Shown here: positions 1 through 8,600 of the stretch, piece by piece | Layout of the letters: the number at the start of each line of letters is the position of its first letter | How positions within the stretch are numbered: position 1 is the stretch's first letter | From: an uncultured Caryophanales bacterium | GTDB taxonomy: Bacteria; Bacillota_I; Bacilli_A; RF39; UBA660 | Assembly: GCA_947168965.1 (NCBI GenBank) | Contig: CAMVNW010000004.1 | Span: forward strand, 1-50,357 | Length of the DNA stretch: 50,357 nt | Direction of reading: 5' to 3' | Notes under the pieces: model-generated | Databases searched by the model: none | Told to the model about the DNA's origin: nothing | Seen by the model: the letters and a program-made list of their open reading frames with translations, nothing else | Program-made: the position numbers and the translations under genes

Positions 1-45
1 AGTAAGATGACAAAAGAAGAATTAATCGAAGAATTACAAGATTAA
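1..45 (+). CDS. C-terminal tail of an unidentified protein (cut by window edge)
   Basis: An open frame enters from the left edge and ends at TAA, giving the tail SKMTKEELIEELQD. The charged helical tail is too short to assign to a family. It is taken as a real gene end because its stop codon lies inside a strong intrinsic terminator, as for many other genes in this window. The next gene starts about 40 bases downstream with its own promoter. Confidence 0.55.
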   Translation, partial: SKMTKEELIEELQD

Positions 46-57
46 TTCTTTTTTTTT
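29..57 (+). terminator. Intrinsic terminator containing the stop codon of the edge gene
   Basis: AAGAATTA pairs perfectly with TAATTCTT across a six-base loop, followed by nine T. The TAA stop at 43-45 is part of the descending arm. Confidence 0.85.
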
Positions 58-58
58 G

Positions 59-67
59 TGTTATAAT
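59..67 (+). promoter_or_regulatory. Extended -10 promoter of the SMUG2-like gene
   Basis: TGTTATAAT, an extended -10 (TGn plus a perfect TATAAT), starts two bases after the T-tract of the preceding terminator. No good -35 is visible because that position is occupied by the terminator hairpin. A GGTGAT ribosome-binding site follows at 77-82. Confidence 0.65.
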
Positions 68-87
68 TTGATTTATGGTGATTAATT

Positions 88-795
88 GTGAAAAATAATA
101 ATACATTTGGAGAAAAGATTATTGAGTTTGATAAAGAGTCATCTAAAGTTTCTTTTGACTTGCCTTCTGGTTTTAAATTGATTAATCCTTTTAATGGCGA
201 TAATAAAGAACGAATTAATGATATTGTTTGTAGATTTTATAATAAATTTTATAATGATAATAAGAAACGTCGTTTAATTATAGGAAGTTCACCTGCAAGA
301 AGAGGAACAGCTGTTACAGGTATTCCTTATGAGGATGCTGCTCATTTGCAAAATATAACAGGTATACATATTGATGATTTTTACGTTAATAAGGCTTCTT
401 CTAATTTTTTGTATGATGTTATTGAAGAATATGGTGGATGTGAAAAATTTTATTCTAATTTTTATATGAATTTTGTATGCCCTATAGGTATTGTTAGGGT
501 TAATTCTAAAGGTAATGAGTTGAATTGTAATTATTATGAAAGTAAAAAGGTATGTGAGTTGTTGTATTCTTTTATGTTAGAATCTCTTCAAAAGCAGATT
601 GAATTTGGCCTTGATACATCTGTAGTTTATTGTATAGGTAGCGGTGCAAATTACAAATTTTTATCAGAGTTAAATGAAAAGTATCGTTTGTTTGATGAAA
701 TTGTTCCTTTAGAACATCCTCGTTTTATAATGCAGTATGATTCTAGAAATAAAGAAGTTTATATGAAAAAATATTTGGATGCATTAAATAAATAA
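88..795 (+). CDS. SMUG2-like uracil-DNA glycosylase family protein (DUF4918 type)
   Basis: This is probably a single-domain uracil-DNA glycosylase that excises uracil in base-excision repair. The 235-residue product carries a glycosylase motif near residue 68, GSSPARRGTAVTGIPYED, matching the G-x-N/S-P-x-x-x-G-x-x-x-TG-P motif of SMUG/SMUG2 enzymes. Near the C-terminus LEHPRFIMQY matches the second active-site motif (HPxR type). The length fits the family (about 230). The start is a GTG eight bases after GGTGAT. It stands alone with its own promoter ahead of parA. The family call rests on the two motifs. Activity on uracil is inferred from the family. Confidence 0.75.
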   Translation: MKNNNTFGEKIIEFDKESSKVSFDLPSGFKLINPFNGDNKERINDIVCRFYNKFYNDNKKRRLIIGSSPARRGTAVTGIPYEDAAHLQNITGIHIDDFYVNKASSNFLYDVIEEYGGCEKFYSNFYMNFVCPIGIVRVNSKGNELNCNYYESKKVCELLYSFMLESLQKQIEFGLDTSVVYCIGSGANYKFLSELNEKYRLFDEIVPLEHPRFIMQYDSRNKEVYMKKYLDALNK

Positions 796-914
796 TTTTA
801 TAACTTCGAGGTAATATTTTTGTGAGATAACATACTTTTTTTATTACTGTAATGTAAGTGTAAAGTGTTTTTATTTTTTCTTTTAATATTTTTTTTACTT
901 TTTTTTTAAATCCA

Positions 915-943
915 TGGTAAAAAGTTATAAAGTATGATAAAAT
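915..943 (+). promoter_or_regulatory. Promoter of parA-parB
   Basis: TGGTAA, a 17-base spacer, then TAAAAT, with TGA before the -10 (extended -10). It lies 34 bases before the parA start, which has a GGTGAT ribosome-binding site. The rest of the 181-base gap after the SMUG2-like gene is T-rich and shows no gene. Confidence 0.6.
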
Positions 944-976
944 TAAATAGAGTTTGTTATAGAAGATGGTGATAGA

Positions 977-1762
977 ATGGGTAAGATAATTGCCTTAGTT
1001 AATCAAAAAGGTGGAGTTGGAAAAACTACATCTAGTATAAATTTAGCTGCATCTCTTGGTGCACTTGGAAAAAAAGTTTTGCTTGTGGATTTAGATCCTC
1101 AAGGAAATGCAAGTACTGGTATTGGTATTGATAAGGGTGAAATTGGTAAGAGTGTTTATGACTTATTAATAGATCAAGCTACTTTGAATGAAGCTATTGT
1201 TAAAACTAAATTTAAGAATTTAAGCGTTATTCCTGCTACTATTAATTTAGCAGGTGCTGATATTGAACTAATTGAAAAGAGTAAGTTGGATCCTAACTTC
1301 TCAAAAAATACTCAATTAAAAAAGTATTTAGATGTTGCTAGTGAGACATTTGATTATATAATATTGGATTGTCCACCAAGTTTAGGTATTTTAACAACTA
1401 ATGCTTTAACAGCTGCTAACAGTGTTATTATTCCTGTTCAATGTGAGTTCTTTGCACTTGAGGGAATTATGCAATTGTTAAATACTATTATGCTTGCACA
1501 AAAGAGTTTAAATCCTAGTCTTGATATAGAAGGAGTTCTTTTGACTATGCTTGATAATAGAACTAATTTAGGTTTAGAGGTAGTTGAAGAGATTAAGAGT
1601 TATTTCAAAGAAAGGGTTTATGATACTATTATTCCTAGACTTGTAAGATTATCTGAAGCTCCAAGTCATGGAAAACCAATAATTGCTTATGATCCTCATA
1701 GTAGGGGAACTGAAGCATACCTTAATTTAGCTAAAGAGGTGATAGATAGAAATGGAAACTAA
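977..1762 (+). CDS. parA: Chromosome-partitioning ATPase ParA/Soj
   Basis: ParA-type P-loop ATPase (261 residues) that binds DNA non-specifically as an ATP dimer and works with ParB in origin segregation. It has the deviant Walker A KGGVGKTT at residues 11-18 with the signature lysine, DLDPQGNAS near residue 40 and Walker B-like DCPPSLG near residue 131. Length is typical of chromosomal Soj. It overlaps parB by 11 bases, so the two are translationally coupled. In Bacillus these genes sit close to oriC. The neighbourhood here (mscS, DUF951, ychF downstream) matches that origin-proximal block, but no origin is visible in the window. Confidence 0.95.
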   Translation: MGKIIALVNQKGGVGKTTSSINLAASLGALGKKVLLVDLDPQGNASTGIGIDKGEIGKSVYDLLIDQATLNEAIVKTKFKNLSVIPATINLAGADIELIEKSKLDPNFSKNTQLKKYLDVASETFDYIILDCPPSLGILTTNALTAANSVIIPVQCEFFALEGIMQLLNTIMLAQKSLNPSLDIEGVLLTMLDNRTNLGLEVVEEIKSYFKERVYDTIIPRLVRLSEAPSHGKPIIAYDPHSRGTEAYLNLAKEVIDRNGN

Positions 1763-2630
1763 GAAGAGAGCATTAGGTAGGGGGTTAGAAGACTTATTTA
1801 ACAGCGAAAATCTTGATTTAGAAAGTGTTGAAGCTAAAATATATGAAAGTGCTTCTAATGAAGAAATTATTGAATTAAATTTGAATGATTTAAGACCAAA
1901 TCCATATCAACCAAGAAAAGTATTTGATGAAGAGGCTTTAAAAGAATTAGCTGATTCAATTAAGGCTCATGGTGTTTTTCAACCTATAATTGTTAAGAAA
2001 AGCATTAAGGGTTATGATATAATTGCTGGTGAACGTAGATTCAGAGCTAGTAAGATGGCTGGATTAGAAAAGATTCCTGCTATTATTCGTGATTTTACTG
2101 ATGAACAGATGATGGAGATTGCTCTTTTAGAAAATTTACAACGTGAAAATTTAAATGTTATTGAGGAAGCGTTAGCTTATAAGAGTATGATTGAACATTT
2201 GAATTTAACTCAAGAAGAATTATCTCGTCGTGTTGGTAAGAGTAGAAGTCATATTACAAACATTATAGGTTTGCTTAATTTACCTGGTGAAGTTCAACAG
2301 ATGGTTAGTGATGGACGTATTACAATGGGACACGCTAGAGCTTTGAGTAAATTAGAATCACGTGATGAAATAATTAAATTAGCTAATAGAATAGTTGATG
2401 AAAATTTAGTAGTTAGAGATGTTGAATCAATTACTGGGACTGAAGAAGTTGCAAAAAAAGTTAAGATTAATAGAAAAAAGCCTGAAAGCCAATATAAATA
2501 TGTTGAAGATTTATTAAGAGATAGATTTGATTCTAGGGTTAGTGTTAAAAGTAAAAAGATTGAAATATTTTTTGATACTTCTGCTGATTTAAATAGAATC
2601 TTGGAACTTTTAGATATTAGGGATATTTAG
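1752..2630 (+). CDS. parB: Chromosome-partitioning protein ParB/Spo0J
   Basis: CTP-dependent DNA clamp that loads at parS and spreads. The 292-residue protein begins KKRALGRGLEDLF, the typical N-terminal ParA-interacting tail. The CTPase domain has NPYQPRKVF and GERRFRA near residues 50-100. A helix-turn-helix with LTQEELSRRVGKSRSHI follows near residues 155-175, and the C-terminal dimerisation region ends the protein. The start lies inside parA. The gene contains a CACGTG-centred palindrome that might be a degenerate parS, listed separately as a finding. Confidence 0.95.
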   Translation: METKKRALGRGLEDLFNSENLDLESVEAKIYESASNEEIIELNLNDLRPNPYQPRKVFDEEALKELADSIKAHGVFQPIIVKKSIKGYDIIAGERRFRASKMAGLEKIPAIIRDFTDEQMMEIALLENLQRENLNVIEEALAYKSMIEHLNLTQEELSRRVGKSRSHITNIIGLLNLPGEVQQMVSDGRITMGHARALSKLESRDEIIKLANRIVDENLVVRDVESITGTEEVAKKVKINRKKPESQYKYVEDLLRDRFDSRVSVKSKKIEIFFDTSADLNRILELLDIRDI

Positions 2631-2631
2631 T

Positions 2632-3432
2632 ATGAAAAAATTTTTAGATTTAATTTTGATTAAAGAAATTGTTGGACCTATTTTAATTGTTTTAGTGTCT
2701 ATTCTTTTGTATTTAATTGTTAAAAATGTTGTTAATAGAGTTTTTAGAATAAGAAACAAGTATGTTGATAGGAAAAAGTCTAAAACTATTAATAGTTTAA
2801 TTAATAATTTGTTTAAATATTTTATTATAATTATTGATGCTGTTATGATTCTTGATATTTTTGGTATCGATACTAAAACTTTAATTGCATCTTTAGGTGT
2901 TGTTGGAATAGTCGCTGGTCTTGCTGTACAAGATACTTTAAAAGATTTTGTTGCAGGTATGACTATTATATTAGAAAATCAATATCGTGTAGGGGACACT
3001 GTAACTATTAAAGGTTTTAGAGGAGAGGTAATTGATTTAGGTATTAAGTCTACTAAGATTCGTTCATTAACAGGTGAGGTTATGATTGTTCCTAATCATT
3101 TGATTGAGGAGGTTATTAATCATAGTTTAGAGAAGTCTGTTGCTATTGTAGATATACCTCTTTCTTATGATACGAATATTGAAAAGTTTGAGAAAGTAAT
3201 AAAAGATTTATTTAGTAATTTGAATAACTCAATTCCTGGTATCAGAGGCGATATTAAGTTACTTGGTATCCAAAGTTATGATGATAGTTCTATTACATAT
3301 CGAATTATATGTGATACTAATCCAATGGAACATTTACAGGTTGAGAGAGATTTAAAGAAGATTATTAAGCAATGTTTAGATAAGAATCATATTGTTATTC
3401 CTTTCCCACAGGTGGTGATTCATAATGGATAA
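2632..3432 (+). CDS. MscS-family mechanosensitive channel
   Basis: Small-conductance mechanosensitive channel (266 residues) that releases solutes on hypo-osmotic shock. Two N-terminal membrane helices (about 10-30 and 55-75) precede the pore-lining helix GVVGIVAGLAVQDTLKDFVAG, the MscS signature. The beta domain follows (YRVGDTVTIKGFRGEVIDLGIKSTKIR) and then the alpha/beta C-terminal domain. It starts one base after the parB stop, so it is in the same transcript. A parB-mscS-DUF951 order is common in Bacillota. Confidence 0.9.
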   Translation: MKKFLDLILIKEIVGPILIVLVSILLYLIVKNVVNRVFRIRNKYVDRKKSKTINSLINNLFKYFIIIIDAVMILDIFGIDTKTLIASLGVVGIVAGLAVQDTLKDFVAGMTIILENQYRVGDTVTIKGFRGEVIDLGIKSTKIRSLTGEVMIVPNHLIEEVINHSLEKSVAIVDIPLSYDTNIEKFEKVIKDLFSNLNNSIPGIRGDIKLLGIQSYDDSSITYRIICDTNPMEHLQVERDLKKIIKQCLDKNHIVIPFPQVVIHNG

Positions 3433-3610
3433 AGAATATAAATTAGGTAGTGTTGTAATGATGAAAAAGCCTCATCCTTGTGGTACTAATCTTTGGGAAA
3501 TTGTTAGAATAGGTGCTGATATTAAGATAAAGTGTATTAATTGTTCTAGAGTTATTATGCTTCCTCGTATTGAATTTAATAAAAAATTAAAGAAAGTTGT
3601 AACTTTTTAG
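3425..3610 (+). CDS. DUF951 domain protein
   Basis: Small 61-residue protein made up entirely of a DUF951 domain. It contains HPCGTNLWEIVRIGADIKIKCINCSRVIMLPR, with Cys residues in CG, KCINC that could bind a metal. Homologues (YyzM-like) sit beside ychF and parB in many Bacillota. No biochemical role is established. It overlaps the mscS end by eight bases and is translationally coupled. Confidence 0.85.
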   Translation: MDKEYKLGSVVMMKKPHPCGTNLWEIVRIGADIKIKCINCSRVIMLPRIEFNKKLKKVVTF

Positions 3611-3618
3611 GAGGTTTT

Positions 3619-5118
3619 ATGAAAAAGAAAAAGAAACGTATTTTTCAGGGGGCTCTATCTACAATTTTAATAATGATTGCTATTGTTATGGGTTTATCTT
3701 TCTTGTTATCTATATTTGGTGTTGAAAGTTATCAAACATATATATCAAATGGAAGATTAGAGTCATCACTTGTAACTGTTAATAATATTTTTTCTGTTAA
3801 TGGTTTCAAGTATTTATTTAGCAATGCTCTTACAAATTTCAAATTGTTTGAGCCACTTACTTTACTAATTATTTCGTTAATTGGTATTAGTATTGCTGAT
3901 ACAAGTGGAATGTTAGATTCTATATTTTTGCCTTTTAAAAAGGTTAAGAGTTCTTTTTTAACTTTTGTTGTTGTTCTTTTAGGGGTTTGTATTACTTTTT
4001 TTGGTAATTACAGTTATGTAATGTTAATTCCACTTATAAGTATTTTGTATAAAAAGATTGGTAAAAGTCCTATATTGGGTATTTTAACTGTTTTTTTAGG
4101 TATAACATTAGGTTATGGAACAGGTATTATGTTTAATTATGATTCATATATTTTAGGTGCTTTTACTGAAGCAGCAGCTAGGGTAGAGGTTGATTCTGAT
4201 TATGTGTTTAGTCTTGTTTCTACTGAACTTATTATGATTATAAGTACTTTTGGTGTTAGTATTATTTTATCTCATTTAATTGAAAAAAGAATTGTTCCAA
4301 ATTTTAAGAAAGGTGAAGGTATAAGTTCTAATAATAGGTTTAGTTATCCTACTTTTATATTATTTATTATTTTATTATTAGTTTTAGTTTATATGATTAT
4401 ACCTGGTTTGCCTGGATCTGGTTTATTACTTGATAATAGTTCAACAAGATATATTGATAGATTATTTGGCTCTAATAGTCCTTTTTCAAATGGATTTATA
4501 TGTATATTTAGTATAATTTTAAGTATTTGTGGTTTATTCTATGGATATCTTCATAATGTTAAAATTGGTGATGTTTATTCTAAAGGAATATGTAAATCAT
4601 TTGATGGATTAGGTTATTTGTTTGTTCTTATGTTTTTTATTTCTCAATTGGAAGGTATTATTGAATGGACTAATATTGGTGTTGTATTTGGATCAAAGAT
4701 GATCGATTTTATAAGTAATTTACAATTATCTGGTGCATTTTTAATTGTTATATTCTTTATAATTATTGTTATTATGAGTATTTTTATTCCATCTACTACT
4801 GGTAAGTGGATTATTGCTTCTCCAGTTGTTGTTCCTTTATTTATGAGATCTAATATTACTCCAGATTTTACTCAATTTATTTTTCAAATTGCTGATAGTG
4901 TTGGTAAAGGTTTGACTCCTGTTTATGCATATTTTATTATAATGATTGGTTTTATGGAAAAATATGTTAAGGAAGAGGAACGATCTGTAACTATAATTGG
5001 GACTTTGAAAATGATTTTACCAATTGTATTAATTGTTGGATTTTTATGGATTGCGATTATTACTTTATGGTATATATCTGGTATTCCTATTGGAATTAAT
5101 GGATATTCTACGTTATAG
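3619..5118 (+). CDS. AbgT-family carrier
   Basis: Polytopic membrane protein of 499 residues with about 11-13 hydrophobic segments. The C-terminal signature PSTTGKWIIASPVVVPLFM, followed by FQIADSVGKGLTPVYAYF, matches the AbgT family (p-aminobenzoyl-glutamate uptake, also sulfonamide efflux in relatives). Substrate cannot be told from sequence. It follows DUF951 by eight bases with a GGAGG site, so it belongs to the parAB transcript. In the usual gene order ychF comes directly after DUF951, so this gene looks like an insertion into a conserved block. Confidence 0.75.
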   Translation: MKKKKKRIFQGALSTILIMIAIVMGLSFLLSIFGVESYQTYISNGRLESSLVTVNNIFSVNGFKYLFSNALTNFKLFEPLTLLIISLIGISIADTSGMLDSIFLPFKKVKSSFLTFVVVLLGVCITFFGNYSYVMLIPLISILYKKIGKSPILGILTVFLGITLGYGTGIMFNYDSYILGAFTEAAARVEVDSDYVFSLVSTELIMIISTFGVSIILSHLIEKRIVPNFKKGEGISSNNRFSYPTFILFIILLLVLVYMIIPGLPGSGLLLDNSSTRYIDRLFGSNSPFSNGFICIFSIILSICGLFYGYLHNVKIGDVYSKGICKSFDGLGYLFVLMFFISQLEGIIEWTNIGVVFGSKMIDFISNLQLSGAFLIVIFFIIIVIMSIFIPSTTGKWIIASPVVVPLFMRSNITPDFTQFIFQIADSVGKGLTPVYAYFIIMIGFMEKYVKEEERSVTIIGTLKMILPIVLIVGFLWIAIITLWYISGIPIGINGYSTL

Positions 5119-5119
5119 T

Positions 5120-5148
5120 TTGAATTATTTATTTATTTATTGTATAAT
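5120..5148 (+). promoter_or_regulatory. Promoter of ychF
   Basis: TTGAAT, exactly 17 bases, then a perfect TATAAT. The -35 box starts two bases after the stop codon of the AbgT gene. The initiation point would fall inside the inverted repeat at 5146-5170. Confidence 0.75.
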
Positions 5149-5175
5149 GGATATCAATGGGATATCCATTTTTAT
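5146..5175 (+). terminator. Perfect 10-bp inverted repeat over the ychF initiation site (terminator and/or operator)
   Basis: AATGGATATC, five bases, GATATCCATT, followed by a T-rich tract. It can terminate the upstream AbgT transcript, yet it overlaps the -10 and +1 of the ychF promoter. A repressor operator is an alternative reading. Confidence 0.6.
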
Positions 5176-5189
5176 TTGGAGGTGTTTTA

Positions 5190-6287
5190 ATGAGTTTAAC
5201 AGCTGGTATTGTAGGTCTTCCAAATGTAGGTAAGTCTACTTTGTTTAATGCTATAACTAAAAAAAATATTTTAGCAGCAAATTATCCTTTTGCAACTATT
5301 GATCCTAATGTAGGGGTTGTTGTTGTTCCTGATTCTAGGATGGATTTTTTAAATAATTTATATATGCCTAAGAGTTTGGTTCCAACTGCTTTTGAGTTTA
5401 CTGATATTGCTGGTCTTGTCAAGGGGGCTAGCAATGGTGAGGGATTAGGTAATAAGTTTTTATCTCATATTCGTGAGGTTGATGCAATTGTAGAAGTGGT
5501 TAGATGTTTTGATGATTCTAATATAATCCATGTTCTAGATGATGTTGATCCTATTCGTGATATTGAAATAATAAATGTGGAACTTATTTTATCTGATTTA
5601 GAAATTATTATGAATCGTATTAATAAGATTGGTAAAAAAGCAAGTATGTCTAAAGATAAAGATATTCAAAAAGAGGCTGCTTTGTTGGAGAAAATTAAAA
5701 ATGCTTTGGAACAAAATATTCCTGTTAGAGGTTTATCTTTTGAGGATGATGAATGGGCGATTATTAAACATTTTAATTTAATTACTGCTAAGCCTATTAT
5801 TTATATGGCTAATGTAAGTGAGGAAGATGCTGTTAGTGGTAATAAGTATGTTGATAGTGTTCGTGATTATGCTTTAAAAGAAGGTTCTGATGTCGTTGTT
5901 GTTTGTGCTAAAATTGAATCTGAACTTAGCGAATTATCTGATGATGAGAAAAAAGAGTTTTTATCTGATTTAGGAATTGTTGAGAGTGGACTTGATAAGT
6001 TAATTAAGGCTACTTATTCATTATTGGGATTAGCTACTTTTTTTACTGCTGGTTCTGATGAGGTTCGTGCATGGACTTTTAAAAAGGGGATGAAAGCGCC
6101 AGAGTGTGCAGGAATTATTCATACTGATTTTCAAAAAGGATTTATTAAGGCTGAAGTAATGAGTTATTCTGATTTGGTTGCTTGTGGTGATGAAAAGAAG
6201 GTTAAGGAAAATGGTAAAATGCGTCTTGAAGGAAAAGAATATATAATGCAAGATGGAGATATTTGCTATTTTAGATTTAATGTTTAG
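5190..6287 (+). CDS. ychF: Redox-responsive ATPase/GTPase YchF (OLA1 family)
   Basis: Obg-related P-loop NTPase that binds ribosomes and prefers ATP in its family. The N-terminal G domain has GLPNVGKSTLFNAIT, NYPFATIDPN and DIAGLVKGASNGEGLGNKF. A coiled-coil insert lies around residues 130-190, and the C-terminal TGS domain ends with HTDFQKGFIKAEV and FRFNV. The track starts at 5157, but the ATG at 5190 is preferred. It has GGAGGTG at the right distance and gives 365 residues, the family length. The earlier start lies inside the inverted repeat. Confidence 0.93.
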   Translation: MSLTAGIVGLPNVGKSTLFNAITKKNILAANYPFATIDPNVGVVVVPDSRMDFLNNLYMPKSLVPTAFEFTDIAGLVKGASNGEGLGNKFLSHIREVDAIVEVVRCFDDSNIIHVLDDVDPIRDIEIINVELILSDLEIIMNRINKIGKKASMSKDKDIQKEAALLEKIKNALEQNIPVRGLSFEDDEWAIIKHFNLITAKPIIYMANVSEEDAVSGNKYVDSVRDYALKEGSDVVVVCAKIESELSELSDDEKKEFLSDLGIVESGLDKLIKATYSLLGLATFFTAGSDEVRAWTFKKGMKAPECAGIIHTDFQKGFIKAEVMSYSDLVACGDEKKVKENGKMRLEGKEYIMQDGDICYFRFNV

Positions 6288-6296
6288 GGAGGATTT

Positions 6297-7199
6297 ATGG
6301 AAAAAACATTATTAATTATGGCTGCTGGTATGGGTAGTCGTTTTGGAGGGCTAAAACAAATTGAGCCAGTTGGTCCAAGTGGAGAGTTTATTATTGATTA
6401 TTCAATTTATGATGCAGTTAAGGCTGGATTTAATAAGGTAGTATTTGTTATTAAGAAGGAAAATTTTGATATTTTTAAAGAGACTGTTGGGAATAGGGTT
6501 TCTCGTCATATTAAGGTGGAATATGCATTCCAAGATATGGATGATTTACCTGCTGGATTTTCTAGGCCTGTTGATCGTGAAAAACCTTGGGGTACTTCTC
6601 ATGCTATTTTATCTGCTAAGAATTTGATTTCTGGTCCTTTTGCAATTATTAATGCTGATGATTTTTATGGTCGTGATGCTTATTATGTAATGTCTGACTT
6701 TTTAGATAAGGATTTTTCTACTAATACATATTGTGTTGTTGGTTATAAAATTAAAAATACTTTGTCTAATAATGGTTCTGTTAAAAGAGGTGTATGTCAT
6801 GAGAAAAATGGTTTTTTAACTGAACTTATTGAGAGTAAGGTTGAGATGGTTGGAAATGATATTGTTGCTTCTCCTTTGAATGGTGCTCCATCTTTTAATA
6901 TTACTCCTGATACTTTAGTAAGTATGAATATGCTTGGGTTTAATGCTAGTATATTTAATTATATTGAAGATAATTTCCCAAAATTTTTATTAGATAATAA
7001 GGATAATATTTTAAAGTGTGAATATTTAATTCCTGATACTGTTTTTGATGCGATGAAAAATGGTTTTGCATCTGTTAAGTTGTTAAGTACTACTGCTAAA
7101 TGGCAGGGAATTACATATAGAGAGGATAAACAATTAGTTGTTGATGAAATAAAGAAATTGGTTGATGATGGCGTTTATCCTGAAAAACTATGGAATTAA
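6297..7199 (+). CDS. Nucleotidyltransferase family protein (sugar/alditol-phosphate type)
   Basis: GT-A fold NTP transferase, 300 residues. It has the N-terminal nucleotide-binding loop MAAGMGSRFGGLKQ, KPWGTSHAI for base recognition and a metal-binding NADDFYG near residue 120. The family transfers NMP to a phosphorylated sugar or similar acceptor. The exact substrate is not readable. It is nine bases after ychF and three bases before a membrane glycosyltransferase, so a role in supplying an activated precursor for a cell-surface glycan is a reasonable inference. It is not a GlmU N-terminal domain, which would have a different GTRM loop. Confidence 0.8.
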   Translation: MEKTLLIMAAGMGSRFGGLKQIEPVGPSGEFIIDYSIYDAVKAGFNKVVFVIKKENFDIFKETVGNRVSRHIKVEYAFQDMDDLPAGFSRPVDREKPWGTSHAILSAKNLISGPFAIINADDFYGRDAYYVMSDFLDKDFSTNTYCVVGYKIKNTLSNNGSVKRGVCHEKNGFLTELIESKVEMVGNDIVASPLNGAPSFNITPDTLVSMNMLGFNASIFNYIEDNFPKFLLDNKDNILKCEYLIPDTVFDAMKNGFASVKLLSTTAKWQGITYREDKQLVVDEIKKLVDDGVYPEKLWN

Positions 7200-7202
7200 T
7201 AT

Positions 7203-8585
7203 ATGATTAATAAGAAACTATCTAATTTATTTTTATATTTATCTATTATAGTTTTTGCTTTTGTTCTATTATTATATTTATTTACCAATAATTTTATATT
7301 GTTTATTGTTTATTTAGGATTATGTATTTTTATTGCTAAAAATGAAAAAATTAAACATTTTGGTTTGATATTATTTCTTGTTAGTTTTTTTACTAGGTTA
7401 GTTTTTATTCTTATTTTTGACTTTCCTCAAGTATATGATTTTGCTACTTTATTGGATGCATCTAACATGTTTTCTCGTGGGGACTATAGTTTTAATCAGT
7501 GGTTTCATTTTCATACTTGGGGTTATCAAACTGGTTTTGTAATTTATCAAGGTTTATTACTTAAGTTATTTCATAGTGAATTTTTGCTTAAGTTGTTGAA
7601 TGTTTTATATTCTTCTTTTCTTGTTTTATTTATTTATAAGTTTAGTAAGAAGATTAGTGATTATAGAAGTGCTAGAATTGTATCATTATTATATATGGTT
7701 TTTCCTTTTTATTTGTTTTTGAATACTGTTTTGGTTAATTCTCATCTAGCAACTTTATTAATGTACTTAGGAATATTATTTTTGATTAAACAGGATAAGT
7801 CGTTTAAGGATTATGTGTTTGGTTCTATATTGATTGCTTTGGGTAATATAATTAGACCTGAGGGTATTATTGTTGTTTTAGCTTTATTGGTGTATGAATT
7901 TTTCTTACTTGATAAATCTAAAATTATTAATACTTTTATACGTATTTGTTCTTTCTTGATTATATATTTTTCTATTGGATTCTTAGCTTCTAATTTGGTT
8001 ATTAGGAGTGGTGTTAATCCTAGTGGTTTAGAGAATAAAGATCCTTTATGGAAATTTATTTTAGGTTTTAATTATGATACGTGTGGTTATTATTCTGATG
8101 ATGATTCTAAGTATCAGGTAGATCGTGAAACTGAATTAGCTATTATTAAGGAAAGGGCTTTAGGAGATTTACCTCGTACAGGTAAATTGATGTTATGTAA
8201 GGTTAATCATTTTTGGCTATCTAGTGATTTAGATATTGAAGCAGGAAGTTTTAGCGATAAAAAAATTAATATTTTAGGTTTTGATTTAGGTTTTAACTCT
8301 ATATTTGGAACTGCTGTTAGTTTTAATTCAAATATTAATATATTTATCCTTGTTATGTTTTTTATGGGTCTTTTATTTAATTATAAAAAGATTTCTAATG
8401 ATGCATTATTTTTCCTGATTATGACTATTATTACTTTCTTTGTATTCTTATTTATTGAAATACAACCTAGATATGAATATTTTATACATGTATCATTGTT
8501 TATACTTGCATCAATGGGGATAAAGTTTATTTGGAATTTTCTAGGTTACATTAATATAAAAAATATTTTAAAAAAGGTATTGTAA
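7203..8585 (+). CDS. Polytopic glycosyltransferase, GT39/ArnT-like
   Basis: Membrane protein of 460 residues with roughly ten or more hydrophobic helices. After the second helix comes an acidic extracellular loop (IFDFPQVYDFATLLDASNMFSRGDYSFNQW) with the Asp and aromatic pattern of GT-C transferases that use polyprenyl-phosphate sugars. The C-terminus ends in further helices (IEIQPRYEYFIHVSLFILASMG). The PRYEYF motif is typical of GT39-like enzymes. Acceptor is unknown. It follows the nucleotidyltransferase by three bases. Its stop codon lies in a terminator loop that also forms the -35 box of the rpsF promoter. Confidence 0.7.
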   Translation: MINKKLSNLFLYLSIIVFAFVLLLYLFTNNFILFIVYLGLCIFIAKNEKIKHFGLILFLVSFFTRLVFILIFDFPQVYDFATLLDASNMFSRGDYSFNQWFHFHTWGYQTGFVIYQGLLLKLFHSEFLLKLLNVLYSSFLVLFIYKFSKKISDYRSARIVSLLYMVFPFYLFLNTVLVNSHLATLLMYLGILFLIKQDKSFKDYVFGSILIALGNIIRPEGIIVVLALLVYEFFLLDKSKIINTFIRICSFLIIYFSIGFLASNLVIRSGVNPSGLENKDPLWKFILGFNYDTCGYYSDDDSKYQVDRETELAIIKERALGDLPRTGKLMLCKVNHFWLSSDLDIEAGSFSDKKINILGFDLGFNSIFGTAVSFNSNINIFILVMFFMGLLFNYKKISNDALFFLIMTIITFFVFLFIEIQPRYEYFIHVSLFILASMGIKFIWNFLGYINIKNILKKVL

Positions 8586-8600
8586 AATATCTTTTTATTT
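8571..8600 (+). terminator. Terminator whose loop holds a stop codon and the next -35 box
   Basis: AAAAAGGTATT pairs with AATATCTTTTT (one G-U) around the loop GTAA, followed by a T-rich tract. The stop TAA at 8583-8585 of the glycosyltransferase is in the loop. TTGTAA at 8580-8585 is also the -35 of the rpsF promoter. Confidence 0.7.

Noticed and set aside
5033-5233. 66-residue ORF between the AbgT gene and ychF
   Set aside because: It overlaps both genes in another frame and runs through the promoter and inverted repeat.
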